A stretch of DNA of 64,000 nt from Marinibacterium anthonyi (GCA_003217735.2 CP031585.1:4203501-4267500); one strand, 5' to 3'; shown: positions 49,136 to 57,582, numbered from the stretch's first letter. A program made the numbers and translations. The notes: generated from the sequence alone by a model not told the origin.

Positions 49136-49995
49136 CCCGCCCCCTTGTCAGCATCGAGAACCTGACCGTCTCGTACCCGCTGGGCCGTCGTTTCCTGGGG
49201 GACGCGCCGGTGCTGAAGGCGGTGAACGGCGTGTCGCTGGACATTCCCAAGGGCGGTTTCGTGGGACTGGTGGGGGAAAGCGGGTCCGGCAAGACGACGC
49301 TGGGCCGCGCGATCCTGAAGGCCGCGCCGATCACCGGCGGGCAGATCATCTATGACGACGGGATCAACCAGTACGACATCGCCGCCATGTCCAAGCGACA
49401 GGAGAAATCCTATCGCCGCCATGCCCAGCTGATCTTTCAGGACCCCTACGCGGCGCTGTCCCCCCGCATGACCGTGCGCGACATCATCGCCGAACCGATC
49501 GAGCTGCTGGGCCTGACGAAATCACGCGCCGAGACCGACGAGATGGTGCGCGACATCGCCGCCAAGTGCCGGCTGAACCTGGAACACCTGCGTCGCTACC
49601 CGCATGCCTTTTCCGGCGGCCAGCGCCAGCGGATTTCCATCGCGCGCACGCTGGCGGCGCGGCCGAACTTCGTGGTGGCCGACGAATGCGTCGCCGCGCT
49701 CGACGTGTCGATCCAGGCCGATATCCTGAACCTGCTGAAATCGCTGCAGCGCGATCTGGACCTGACAATCCTCTTCATCAGCCACGACCTGTCGGTGGTG
49801 GCCCATGTCTGCGATCATGTGGCTGTCATATACCTGGGCGAGATTGTCGAGGCGGGGCCGACCCGGCAGCTTTTCGCGAACCCGCAGCATGATTACACCA
49901 GGACCCTGCTTGCCGCGATCCCCTCGCTGGATCCCGACCGGAAATCGCGGATCCCGGCCTTTGAACGCGGCAGGCTGGACATAACGAAAGACTGA
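49132..49995 (+). CDS. Peptide ABC transporter ATPase (DppF-like)
   Basis: A 287-residue ATPase. Walker A is GESGSGKTTLGRAIL, the signature is AFSGGQRQRISIART, and Walker B reads FVVADECVAALDVS, where the usual Glu-Pro-Thr is replaced by Glu-Cys-Val. The Asp-Glu catalytic pair is kept, so activity is expected. It is slightly shorter than DppF because the C-terminal oligopeptide extension is minimal. A methyltransferase starts 2 nt after the stop. Confidence 0.94.
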   Translation: MTRPLVSIENLTVSYPLGRRFLGDAPVLKAVNGVSLDIPKGGFVGLVGESGSGKTTLGRAILKAAPITGGQIIYDDGINQYDIAAMSKRQEKSYRRHAQLIFQDPYAALSPRMTVRDIIAEPIELLGLTKSRAETDEMVRDIAAKCRLNLEHLRRYPHAFSGGQRQRISIARTLAARPNFVVADECVAALDVSIQADILNLLKSLQRDLDLTILFISHDLSVVAHVCDHVAVIYLGEIVEAGPTRQLFANPQHDYTRTLLAAIPSLDPDRKSRIPAFERGRLDITKD

Positions 49996-49997
49996 CC

Positions 49998-50618
49998 ATG
50001 CCTGATTACGACCTCGACCGCGCCTACGAGATCAAGGGCCCCGAAAGCGCCCGCGAACTTTATGGCAAGTGGGCCGCCACCTACGAAGACAGCTTTGCCG
50101 ACGACTGGGGCTTTGTCGCGCCGCAGCGGATTGCCGAATTGTACCTGGCCAATACCCAGGGCGACACGCCGATCCTGGACATCGGGGCCGGCACCGGTCT
50201 GGTCGCCGAACACCTCAACGGCGAAACCGTCGATGCCTTCGACATCACGCCCCAGATGCTGGACGTCGCCCGCCCCAAGGGGATCTACCGCGACCTGATC
50301 CTGGGCAACCTGCTGGCGCCGATCAAGCTGGCCGATGCGACCTATGGCGGCGTGATTTCCTGCGGGACGTTCACCCATGGGCACGTGGGGCCAGCCTGTT
50401 TCCCCGAACTGCTGCGCGTCGTCAAACCCGGCGGTCTGTTCGTCTGCGGCACCATTCCGCCGGTGATGGACGGCATGGGGTTCGGATCCGCTTTGGCGAC
50501 GATGCAGGCGCGCGGCCAGATCACGCCGCTGCGCTTTGCGGAAATCGAGATCTATGCCAACAAGGACCACCCCCATGCGGACGACCGCGGGCTGGTCATG
50601 ATCTTTCGCAAGATCTGA
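49998..50618 (+). CDS. SAM-dependent methyltransferase linked to the peptide transporter
   Basis: A 206-residue class I methyltransferase. It begins MPDYDLDRAYEIKGPESARE and reads YGKWAATYEDSFADDWGFVA; motif I is ILDIGAGTGLVAEHL and motif III VKPGGLFVCGTI. The N-terminal ARELYGKWAATYE text matches the Williams-Beuren-type methyltransferase group found in bacteria. It is 2 nt after the transporter ATPase and overlaps the following GNAT gene by one nucleotide, so all are likely one transcript. A role in processing an imported compound is inference. Confidence 0.87.
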   Translation: MPDYDLDRAYEIKGPESARELYGKWAATYEDSFADDWGFVAPQRIAELYLANTQGDTPILDIGAGTGLVAEHLNGETVDAFDITPQMLDVARPKGIYRDLILGNLLAPIKLADATYGGVISCGTFTHGHVGPACFPELLRVVKPGGLFVCGTIPPVMDGMGFGSALATMQARGQITPLRFAEIEIYANKDHPHADDRGLVMIFRKI

Positions 50619-51061
50619 TGCTGGTCTCCGCCCGGCCCGACGAGGCCCGCCCCTTTGCCGACCTCCTGGCCGAGGCCTTCACCGACTACGCCCTGGGACT
50701 TGGTCGTCCCGCGCCCGGACCCTACGACTGGGTCCCGGCGCGGCTGGAGGCGGGCGAAGGGTTCTGGATTGGCGACCGGCAAGGCGCCACGGTGCTGAAG
50801 ATCGCCGGGCAGCGTGCGAAAATCGACGTGCTGGGGATCCGGCCCGGGGCGCAGGGCGGCGGCATCGGCGCCCGGGCCATCGCCGCGATCGAGGCGCATG
50901 TGACGGCGCAAGGTGCACGCGCCCTGCACCTGCAGACGGCGCAGCGCTACACGCGGCTGGTGGCCTTCTATTCGCGCCAGGGGTTCCGGGTGAACGGGGT
51001 AGGCCCGCACGAGGACGGGATCGACGACATGCTGCGGGTCTTCATGGTCAAGCGGCTCTGA
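50618..51061 (+). CDS. GNAT family N-acetyltransferase
   Basis: A 147-residue acetyltransferase. The ATG at 50618 uses the last A of the methyltransferase TGA. Motif A reads VLGIRPGAQGGGIGARAIAA, and motif B YTRLVAFYSRQGFRVNGVG. The substrate is unknown. It ends the transporter operon and converges with the RTX gene across only 6 nt, so overlap of terminators is unavoidable. The position suggests chemical modification of the imported compound or of a toxic relative. Confidence 0.85.
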   Translation: MLVSARPDEARPFADLLAEAFTDYALGLGRPAPGPYDWVPARLEAGEGFWIGDRQGATVLKIAGQRAKIDVLGIRPGAQGGGIGARAIAAIEAHVTAQGARALHLQTAQRYTRLVAFYSRQGFRVNGVGPHEDGIDDMLRVFMVKRL

Positions 51062-51067
51062 GCGGCG

Positions 51068-54000
51068 TCAGACAAAGACGAAATTCGCCGCCGCCGAGAT
51101 CTGGCGGTAGGTGAAGACGCCCTTGACGTAGATCGTCCCGTGACCGGCGACGGTAATGTACACCCCGTCGGCCTCGCGGTCGAACTTGAAGGTCAGGTCG
51201 TCGACCGAACTCACATCGTCGAATTCCAGCTGGATGACATCCTCGCCCAGGGTGAAATCCTCGATCGTGTCGCCGGTCTGGATCTCGTCGGTGGTGTAGG
51301 CGAAGGTATCCATCCCGGTCCAGCCGGTGGCCTGGTCGGCCCCGGCCCCGCCGCGGATCGTGTCGTGCCCGGTGCCCCCGTTCATCACATCGTCGCCATC
51401 CGCGCCGATCAGGATGTCCGACCCTTTCTGCCCCTTCATCAGGTCATCGCCCTGGTTGCCCGACAGCTTGTCGTTGCCCTCGCCGCCCTCCAAAACGTCA
51501 TCCCCGCCCCAGCCATAGATCCGGTCGTCGCCGTCGTCTCCGTAAAGCGCGTCGTCGCCCAGGTCGCCGGTCAGCTTGTCGTTGCCACCGGCCCCTTGGA
51601 TCGTGTCGTTGCCCTGCCCGCCCGCAAGGTCGTCGTCCTGCGAGGTGCCAAAGATCTCGCGGTCGTCGTTGGGTTCGCCGACCCCGGTGTCGCCTTCGCC
51701 CAGGTGAAAGGTGATCTGCGCCATCTCGTAGGGTTTCAGCGAGAAACTCGGCGTGTTCGTCGTCAGCTCGTAATCGGTCAGCTTGGCGCGCAGGTCGTGT
51801 TCGCCGTAATAGAACCGTTCGCCGTCGATGACGTCGTACTCGGCCTCGACCTTGCCCTGGCCCTGTTGGAAATGCACCCCGTCGGAACTGTTGTCCGACA
51901 GGTCGATCGAAATCCGCACCGCCTCGGCGCTTTCGAAATCGGGCACGATGGCGGACAGGTCCAGGTCGATCCGCGACAGATGCGGCACGCGGGACGCCAC
52001 GTAAAAGACCACCTTGTCGTCGGAATAATACCCGTTGATCTCGATCTCGCCGTCCGAGCCGGAATAATCCAGCTCAAGGTTCTCCATCCCCGGCAAGGTG
52101 TCACGCATCAGGTCATAGGTCGCGCCCCGGATGGTGGACACCAGCCGGCCTTCGTCATCGACCAGCGGCGGATCCTCGGCCGAACCGGCAAGGTCGGTGA
52201 TCGTGTTGTGCTGGACCGCCCAGATATAGGCCTGATCGGTGCCCAGGCGGACGGCATATTCCAGCTGTTCGGAAAACGCCCCGGTATAGCGCAGGCCGGA
52301 CTGGTAGATATTGGACGTCTTGATGTTCCATTCGGTCAGGTACAGGTCCAGGTCCTTTTCAAAGGCCGCGTCCCAGACCGCGTAATCGGTGTTGATGTTG
52401 TTCACCTCGGCATTGGTGTCGCCGAAGACATCGTCCTTTTCGGTGTAATAATAATGCTCGATCACCCCGTCGATGGCGTCTTTCGAGGTGTCGGAAAGGG
52501 TGTCGATGATCTGCTGGTTGGCCGCCTTGACCCGGGTCTCGTAGCCGCGGTCGTCGACGGAATAATGGAACTCGGACCCGGCGTTCGGTGTGGCCATCTG
52601 GACGATGATCTTCGGCTCGTCGCCGGTGTCCAGCCCCGCGTCCGAAAAGCCCTTGAGCAGCCCTTGGATGGCGATATTGGCCTTGGTCGCATAGGCGGTC
52701 TCGCCCATCTCCCAGTATTCATTGCCTATTTCGAACGTGTCGACCACATTGCCGTAGTCCTCCATCACCTTGGCGGTGAATCGGCGGATCTCGGGTTTGA
52801 AATCCTCGTACTCCTCGGTGGACAGGAACTTGGTCGGGATCACCAGCGTGACCTTCTTGGCATCCGAATGATCGCCGTCGCCGTCCGGGTCCTGCGCCCA
52901 GTCAAGGAAGCTCTTCAGCTCGGGGCGCAGGTCCCATTCGCCGCCGTCGTTCACCATCTTGACGACGTTCAGCCATTCGACGCCGTCGTCCTCGGCGTTC
53001 AGACCATCGCCCTGGCCGGCGGGAAAGCGGATGATCTCGCTGTCCAGGATGTCGACGGACTCCCTGTAGGTCTCCAGCGGATCGCCGCTGTCGGTGTTGA
53101 CCTTGTAGACCGCGTTCACCCCGAACAGCGCATCGGACACGACGTTCCCCGTCGATACCGCATCGGTCAGCGTGATGTCGTAGCTCAGCGCCGAGGTCAC
53201 GCCGTATTGCGGCAACGACACCTCCAGCCCGGTCGCCCGGGCCGCCGCCCCGGCGGCAAGCTCGATCACGTCGCCCGCCGGCGCGGACAGCGATCCGTCC
53301 GAAAACTCCTCCTCGGCCGCGGCAAAGATCTGGGGCGCGTCGAAGACCACGGCGACCAGCACGCCATCGCAAAGATAACCGACCCCGCCGTAATCCTCGA
53401 CCTCAACCGTTTCCAGGTTCTCGGCCAGCTCGGCATCGGTGACCGGCGTGCCGTCCGACATCGAAAAGAACAGCCGGTCCCCGACCTCGGGCCGGCCATT
53501 GGTGTAATCGTCCAGGATGACGACCGGCGCCGCATCGGGATCGTCCGAAAGGACGACCTCGTAGGTATCGGCGCCATCGGCGTCAAAGCCATATCCCTGG
53601 TCGTCATCGGTCAGGTAGGTGTCGGAAACGATGTCGCCCTGGTCGACCACCAGGTAATCGTCGCCCAGCCCGCCCGACACCAGGTCGAAATCCTCTGTCG
53701 ACCCATCGGGATCCCGGGCGTTGATCCTGTCGTCCCCGGCCCCGCCGGCCAGGTAATCCGACCCGTTGCCGCCGATCAGCACGTCGTCGCCGTCGCCGCC
53801 TTCAAAGAAGTCGTCCTTGTTCTGGTAGACGTCGCCGATGAAGATGTCGTCGCCATCCAGCCGCGACACCACCCCGGGCGAGAAGTTGGCGACCCAAAGC
53901 GATTCCGCGTTCAATTCATCCGCGTCGCCGCCCAGCACCGTGGCCACCACCTGGCCATCATAGATCAGGTCCGCCCCGGTGCCGTCGTCGTTTTCCTGCG

Positions 54001-54424
54001 CGATCAGCCCGGCCTCCAGCACGCCACGATAGGGCACGACCTGCCCGTCGGGCTGGATGAACAGCACGCGGTCGGGTTGGTCATCCAGATCGGTCAACGC
54101 GAAATCCAGGTCCTCGATGATCACCGGATCGGCGCCCCTGTCGCCGACCACGATCTCGAAGAAATCGTTGCCCTCGCCCCCCGACAGGCTGTCGCCGTCG
54201 TCGCCGGCAAGAACGTCGTCCCCCGCCCCTCCGATGATCCGGACCGGATCGGTCTCTTCTGCGTCCGCGCCGATCCCGCTGAGGACGTCGCTGCCGTCGG
54301 TTCCGGTGATCACCTGCGGTTCGGTCGGGGTGTCTTCGGCATCGGATTGTTCGTCGTCATCGTCCAGGATGGCGAAGGTCGCGACGCCGAAGGCCGCCAG
54401 AAACAGAAATGCCAATGCGCCCAT
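51068..54424 (-). CDS. RTX-repeat protein with a glycosidase-like core
   Basis: A 1118-residue acidic protein. An N-terminal membrane helix (ALAFLFLAAFGVATFAIL) is followed by an Asp/Glu-rich linker. RTX-type nonapeptides lie near residues 60-90 and 205-250 (GGAGDDVLA, GGDGDDVLI, GGAGDDRIN) and, more densely, at about 935-1035 (GAGGNDKLT, GGEGNDKLS). The central part (about 390-870) looks like a clan GH-A TIM barrel: EIGNEYWEMG near residue 565 (acid/base Glu) and YLTEWNIKTS near 697 (nucleophile Glu). The C-terminus (SAAANFVFV) could be a type I secretion signal. It may be a calcium-dependent surface or secreted polysaccharide hydrolase; exact family not known. Confidence 0.85.
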   Translation of the reverse strand: MGALAFLFLAAFGVATFAILDDDDEQSDAEDTPTEPQVITGTDGSDVLSGIGADAEETDPVRIIGGAGDDVLAGDDGDSLSGGEGNDFFEIVVGDRGADPVIIEDLDFALTDLDDQPDRVLFIQPDGQVVPYRGVLEAGLIAQENDDGTGADLIYDGQVVATVLGGDADELNAESLWVANFSPGVVSRLDGDDIFIGDVYQNKDDFFEGGDGDDVLIGGNGSDYLAGGAGDDRINARDPDGSTEDFDLVSGGLGDDYLVVDQGDIVSDTYLTDDDQGYGFDADGADTYEVVLSDDPDAAPVVILDDYTNGRPEVGDRLFFSMSDGTPVTDAELAENLETVEVEDYGGVGYLCDGVLVAVVFDAPQIFAAAEEEFSDGSLSAPAGDVIELAAGAAARATGLEVSLPQYGVTSALSYDITLTDAVSTGNVVSDALFGVNAVYKVNTDSGDPLETYRESVDILDSEIIRFPAGQGDGLNAEDDGVEWLNVVKMVNDGGEWDLRPELKSFLDWAQDPDGDGDHSDAKKVTLVIPTKFLSTEEYEDFKPEIRRFTAKVMEDYGNVVDTFEIGNEYWEMGETAYATKANIAIQGLLKGFSDAGLDTGDEPKIIVQMATPNAGSEFHYSVDDRGYETRVKAANQQIIDTLSDTSKDAIDGVIEHYYYTEKDDVFGDTNAEVNNINTDYAVWDAAFEKDLDLYLTEWNIKTSNIYQSGLRYTGAFSEQLEYAVRLGTDQAYIWAVQHNTITDLAGSAEDPPLVDDEGRLVSTIRGATYDLMRDTLPGMENLELDYSGSDGEIEINGYYSDDKVVFYVASRVPHLSRIDLDLSAIVPDFESAEAVRISIDLSDNSSDGVHFQQGQGKVEAEYDVIDGERFYYGEHDLRAKLTDYELTTNTPSFSLKPYEMAQITFHLGEGDTGVGEPNDDREIFGTSQDDDLAGGQGNDTIQGAGGNDKLTGDLGDDALYGDDGDDRIYGWGGDDVLEGGEGNDKLSGNQGDDLMKGQKGSDILIGADGDDVMNGGTGHDTIRGGAGADQATGWTGMDTFAYTTDEIQTGDTIEDFTLGEDVIQLEFDDVSSVDDLTFKFDREADGVYITVAGHGTIYVKGVFTYRQISAAANFVFV

Positions 54425-54490
54425 CGGCTTGATCCCCCCGAACGGCCCCCGATGACCCGGTTGCCAGGCCCGCCATCACCCCGTCGGGGG

Positions 54491-54498
54491 ATGGTTAA
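54491..54498 (-). promoter_or_regulatory. Candidate CtrA half-site (TTAACCAT) upstream of the RTX gene
   Basis: Read towards the RTX gene, TTAACCAT lies 67 nt before the ATG, preceded by CTAA eight bases upstream. TTAACCAT is the known CtrA half-site in Caulobacter relatives. Spacing to the second half is off by one. Control by CtrA is inference. Confidence 0.3.
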
Positions 54499-54643
54499 CA
54501 GTCAGGTTAGACCGGGGATCGGGGTCCGGGAAAGCAAAACCACGCTTTTGCCGCAATTCAGACGCGAGTTCATGGACGCCGTCAGGAATATCACCCCTGA
54601 CGCGATACAAAGCCGGGCGATAACACCCATTGTTGCAAGCGCC

Positions 54644-55045
54644 TCACTCGCCCGCCTGATCGGCGGCATGGTTTTCAAGCCCGTCCAGCAGCGCCACCTG
54701 GACCACGTCCAGCAGGTGATCGATGGCCAGGCGCGTGGCCTCCATCTTCCCGGCGGTGGCATCGCGGTCGAACGGCAGGGTCGTGCCCTGTTTCATCGCG
54801 TCGATCCGTGCGGTCAGGACCGCGCGCAACGCCGGGGCGATCTCGGCCTTGTGGGCGACCAGCGCGTCGGACAGCGCATGGCGCACCTCCGGCGACTGGA
54901 TCGAGGAATACGCCTGCGCGCCCAGCAGGTTCACCCGCAGCCGGTGCAGCCGCAGCCCGGCGCCGATGGCCAGCGCATTGCCCAGCAACGACAGCGCCAG
55001 CACGAGGATCAGGATGGTCCGTCCCGAGGGTCTGAACCTGGCCAT
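54644..55045 (-). CDS. Periplasmic heavy-metal-sensor-like membrane protein
   Basis: The ATG at 55045 shares bases with the previous TGA (ATGTGATGG) and gives 133 residues. An N-terminal membrane helix (TILILVLALSLLGNALAIGA) anchors a helical periplasmic domain (VRHALSDALVAHKAEIAPAL, ATRLAIDHLLDVVQVALLDG). The layout resembles the CnrX/Spy-type sensors that accompany ECF sigma factors. Metal-binding residues are not obvious: few His or Cys. It is the third gene of the sigma-factor operon. Confidence 0.8.
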   Translation of the reverse strand: MARFRPSGRTILILVLALSLLGNALAIGAGLRLHRLRVNLLGAQAYSSIQSPEVRHALSDALVAHKAEIAPALRAVLTARIDAMKQGTTLPFDRDATAGKMEATRLAIDHLLDVVQVALLDGLENHAADQAGE

Positions 55046-55416
55046 CACATGCCCCCCAGCAACGACATCAGGCCCGACAGGTCCGACACCAGTCGGACCG
55101 TGCCGCCGTCGAACAGCGGCACCGCCGCGTAACCGATCCCGGCAAACACCAGCATCAGGCCGACGAACCCGGCGCCCCAGGTCAGCGGTTCGGACAGAAC
55201 CTCTCCCTCCGGCGCGTCGCGCGGCGCGGTGTCTTCGGCCAATGCGCTGAGCACGGCGCGCGACATCAGCGCCACGTCATCGTCACCGGGGCGCGACAGG
55301 TCGGCGGAAAGGGCCCGGTCGAAGGCGTCGTCGTCAAGCACGGGATGGGGCACGGGGTCACGCAGGTGATCGCGGCCCGGTTTCGGGACCATCTTGTCAT
55401 CATCCTTTTCGGTCAT
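55045..55416 (-). CDS. Single-pass membrane protein, candidate anti-sigma factor
   Basis: A 123-residue protein with an acidic cytoplasmic region of about 80 residues (DDDAFDRALSADLSRPGDDD), one membrane helix near residues 80-100 (WGAGFVGLMLVFAGIGYAAV) and a short periplasmic tail. It overlaps the sigma factor stop by 4 nt. Position, size and topology match anti-sigma factors such as CnrY, although no zinc-binding HXXXCXXC motif is present. Assignment is by context. Confidence 0.75.
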   Translation of the reverse strand: MTEKDDDKMVPKPGRDHLRDPVPHPVLDDDAFDRALSADLSRPGDDDVALMSRAVLSALAEDTAPRDAPEGEVLSEPLTWGAGFVGLMLVFAGIGYAAVPLFDGGTVRLVSDLSGLMSLLGGM

Positions 55417-55976
55417 GGCAGCTGAACCTCGCGGTCGATGGCGGCCCTCAGCGCAGTGCGCGCCCGGACCAGCAGTTGTTCCACCGCCCCCTCGCTGGTG
55501 CCCAGCGTGGCGGCGATCTCGGCGGTACTCAGGTCACCGGTCACTTTCAACAGGATCGCCCGCCTCTGCCGGTCCGGCAGCGCGGCGATCGCCTTGCGGG
55601 TCCGGGCCAGCCTTTGGCGGGCGTCCAGCCCGTCTTCGGCCCCCGGCGTATCGTCTTCCGGCTCGGGCGCGGCGTCCAGCCCGACAAACCGGCGGAACCC
55701 GCCGCGCCGGTTGCGGTCGATGCACAGGTTGACCGCGATCCGGTACAGCCAGGTGGACACGGCCCCCTTGTCCGGATCGTAGCTCCCCGCCTTGCGCCAG
55801 GCCCGCAGAAAGACCTCCTGCGCCACGTCCTCGGCCTCGGACGCCACGGTCAGCGCCTGGGCGGCATAGCGCCGGATGCCGGGCCCGTAGGCCTGGATGA
55901 GAGACGCCAGCGCGCGGCGGTCGCCCGCCACCAGCGCCGCCATCAGGTCCTTGGCCTCGGTCGGGGTCGTCGTCAT
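55413..55976 (-). CDS. ECF-type RNA polymerase sigma factor
   Basis: A 187-residue group 4 sigma factor. The sigma-2 domain is seen in YAAQALTVASEAEDVAQEVF and LRAWRKAGSY; the sigma-4 helix-turn-helix is in LSTAEIAATLGTSEGAVEQL. A linker rich in Asp/Glu (EPEDDTPGAEDGLD) separates them. The ATG at 55976 gives MTTTPTEAKDL; another ATG seven codons upstream is possible. It is the first gene of a three-gene operon with overlapping stops and starts, an arrangement that implies control of the sigma factor by the two membrane proteins downstream. Confidence 0.93.
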   Translation of the reverse strand: MTTTPTEAKDLMAALVAGDRRALASLIQAYGPGIRRYAAQALTVASEAEDVAQEVFLRAWRKAGSYDPDKGAVSTWLYRIAVNLCIDRNRRGGFRRFVGLDAAPEPEDDTPGAEDGLDARQRLARTRKAIAALPDRQRRAILLKVTGDLSTAEIAATLGTSEGAVEQLLVRARTALRAAIDREVQLP

Positions 55977-56103
55977 GCGAAGAACGGATCCGTGCATCGG
56001 GTCTTGAGCGGTGCCTTCCGCGGTTCTGGCCTGCCCGCCGCGATGCGGCAAGGGCCAGGTGCGCGCACGGGCCGGCCCAAGGTCCGGCCCGACAGGACAT
56101 GCC

Positions 56104-56409
56104 TCAGTTCGAGACGGTGATCTTGCGGGTCTTCGACCCGGTCTGACCGTTCGCGCCCACGCCCGAGACCGTCGTCGTGGTGCCACCGGCATCGGTGGTG
56201 CGCAGCCGGTTCTTGCTGGCGGTCTGGCCGTTGGCCGTGGTCGCCGTGGTGGTGGTCTGGCAGTTCGATGCGCCATTGCCACGGATGCAGTCGCGGTTCT
56301 TGGACATGGTGCCGCCGTTGCCGGTGGTCACGGTCATGGTCTGCGCGGCAGCCGGAAGGGCAAGGCCAAGGGGCAGGATCAGGGCAAGGGCGAGTTTGAC
56401 GGTTTTCAT
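56104..56409 (-). CDS. Small secreted repeat protein (NGQTxSKxR motif)
   Basis: A 101-residue protein with a Sec signal peptide cleaved near residue 22 (LPAAAQ). The mature part is Thr/Gly/Asn-rich and carries three imperfect repeats at residues 30-39 (GNGGTMSKNR), 59-68 (ANGQTASKNR) and 86-95 (ANGQTGSKTR), with spacings of 29 and 27 residues. A Cys pair at 41 and 50 could form a disulfide. No family name is recognised. It lies between the EF-hand gene and the sigma factor on the same strand. Confidence 0.82.
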   Translation of the reverse strand: MKTVKLALALILPLGLALPAAAQTMTVTTGNGGTMSKNRDCIRGNGASNCQTTTTATTANGQTASKNRLRTTDAGGTTTTVSGVGANGQTGSKTRKITVSN

Positions 56410-56496
56410 GGTGGGGGTCCTTTCGGAAGGTTGGGGATGGATGGTTGGGGGCTCCGGCGGCCGGGACCGCCGCCGGAGTGTCAGGCTGTGCGAAGA

Positions 56497-56874
56497 TCAG
56501 CCCCGGGACCGGGCGAGCATCTGCTCAAGCCGGACCAGTTCCTGTGCCCCGAGCACGCCGTCGTTGTTGCGATCGGCGCGGGAAAAGCCCGGGGACTGGG
56601 ACAGGAATTCGGATTGCGTGAGGACGCCGTCGCCATTGCTGTCGCGCTGCATCATGCGGCCGGCCTTGGCGTTGCGGGCGTCCAGTTCGGCCTGGGTGAT
56701 ACCACCGTCGCCGTTGCCGTCCAGCGTGACGAAGGTATCAACCTGCGCGGCCTGGAATTCGTCGAACGACAGCACGCCGTCGCCGTTGGTGTCATAGGTT
56801 GCAAGCAGGCTCTGCTGGGCCAGGGCGGGGGCCGCCAGGGCGATCAGGCAGGCTGCGGTGAAAAGGGGGCGCAT
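56497..56874 (-). CDS. Secreted EF-hand calcium-binding protein
   Basis: The ATG at 56874, preceded by GGAG at 6-nt spacing, gives 125 residues with a signal peptide ending near residue 20 (ALAAPALAQ). Four EF-hand loops are seen at 28-39 (DTNGDGVLSFDE), 52-63 (DGNGDGGITQAE), 78-89 (DSNGDGVLTQSE) and 101-112 (DRNNDGVLGAQE), all with canonical Asp/Glu ligands. It is probably periplasmic and binds calcium. The genes around it suggest a calcium- or envelope-related regulon. Confidence 0.92.
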   Translation of the reverse strand: MRPLFTAACLIALAAPALAQQSLLATYDTNGDGVLSFDEFQAAQVDTFVTLDGNGDGGITQAELDARNAKAGRMMQRDSNGDGVLTQSEFLSQSPGFSRADRNNDGVLGAQELVRLEQMLARSRG

Positions 56875-56993
56875 CGGGCTCTCCTTCAAGGGTGCGATAC
56901 CTTGAATACGCAGGCCCCAAGGGTCCCCTACGCCGCGCCGTCACTTTTTTCCGATGTTTGTGAAACCGCCCTGCCCGTGCGGTCCCGCCGCCG

Positions 56994-57578
56994 TCAGCCC
57001 AGCAGGCAGCGCGCCACTTCAAGCTGTTCTTCCCAGACGATGTCCAGCGCGGTTTCCAGGTCATCGGCCTTGTCCTGCGCCCAAAGACCGATGGCCAGGT
57101 GCGAAGACCGCATCGTCCAGTCCGCAAGCCCGTGGCGCAGCCCCGGCGCCATGTCCGGTTGGCGCCGCTGGATGCAGTCGGCGACCACGTCGATCAGCTT
57201 CTCGATTTCCAGTTCCAGCATCCAGCGCACCCTGGCGTTTTCCTTCCAGAGCTCGCCAATGCCGCGGATGATGTCCGGCCGGGTTTCCATCTGTTGGAGG
57301 TTCGACATCAGCAGGATGCGCAGATCGTCGCGCAGGTTGCCCTGCCCCGACACGAAGGCCTCGCGGGCGCAGTCGGGAAAGTCGGGCGGATGGCCGACAA
57401 CAGCTGCTTCCTTGTTCGGATAATAGTTGAAGAACGTCCGCGGCGAAATACCTGCACGGTCGGCGATCGCTTCGGTGGTGACGTGGTCAAGCCCCTGTTC
57501 GAGCGCCAGGGAGATGGTCGCCCGCTGAATGTCCAGCTCAGTTTGTTGCCGACGCCGTTCCCGAAGTGAAGCTGCCAT
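56994..57578 (-). CDS. TetR family transcriptional regulator
   Basis: A 194-residue repressor with an N-terminal helix-turn-helix (HVTTEAIADRAGISPRTFFN then YYPNKEAAV) and a variable helical ligand domain. It is divergent from the RND operon across 72 nt that contain tandem GCAA-N3-TTGC dyads. By analogy to AcrR/MexR-type systems it is likely to repress both its own gene and the efflux operon until an inducing compound binds. Confidence 0.93.
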   Translation of the reverse strand: MAASLRERRRQQTELDIQRATISLALEQGLDHVTTEAIADRAGISPRTFFNYYPNKEAAVVGHPPDFPDCAREAFVSGQGNLRDDLRILLMSNLQQMETRPDIIRGIGELWKENARVRWMLELEIEKLIDVVADCIQRRQPDMAPGLRHGLADWTMRSSHLAIGLWAQDKADDLETALDIVWEEQLEVARCLLG

Positions 57579-57582
57579 GAAC

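Noticed and set aside
51140-55132. Plus-strand open frame of 1330 codons
   Set aside because: It is antisense to the RTX gene and the two genes after it. Its length results from high-GC codon bias, and its sequence is His/Val/Gly-rich without family motifs.
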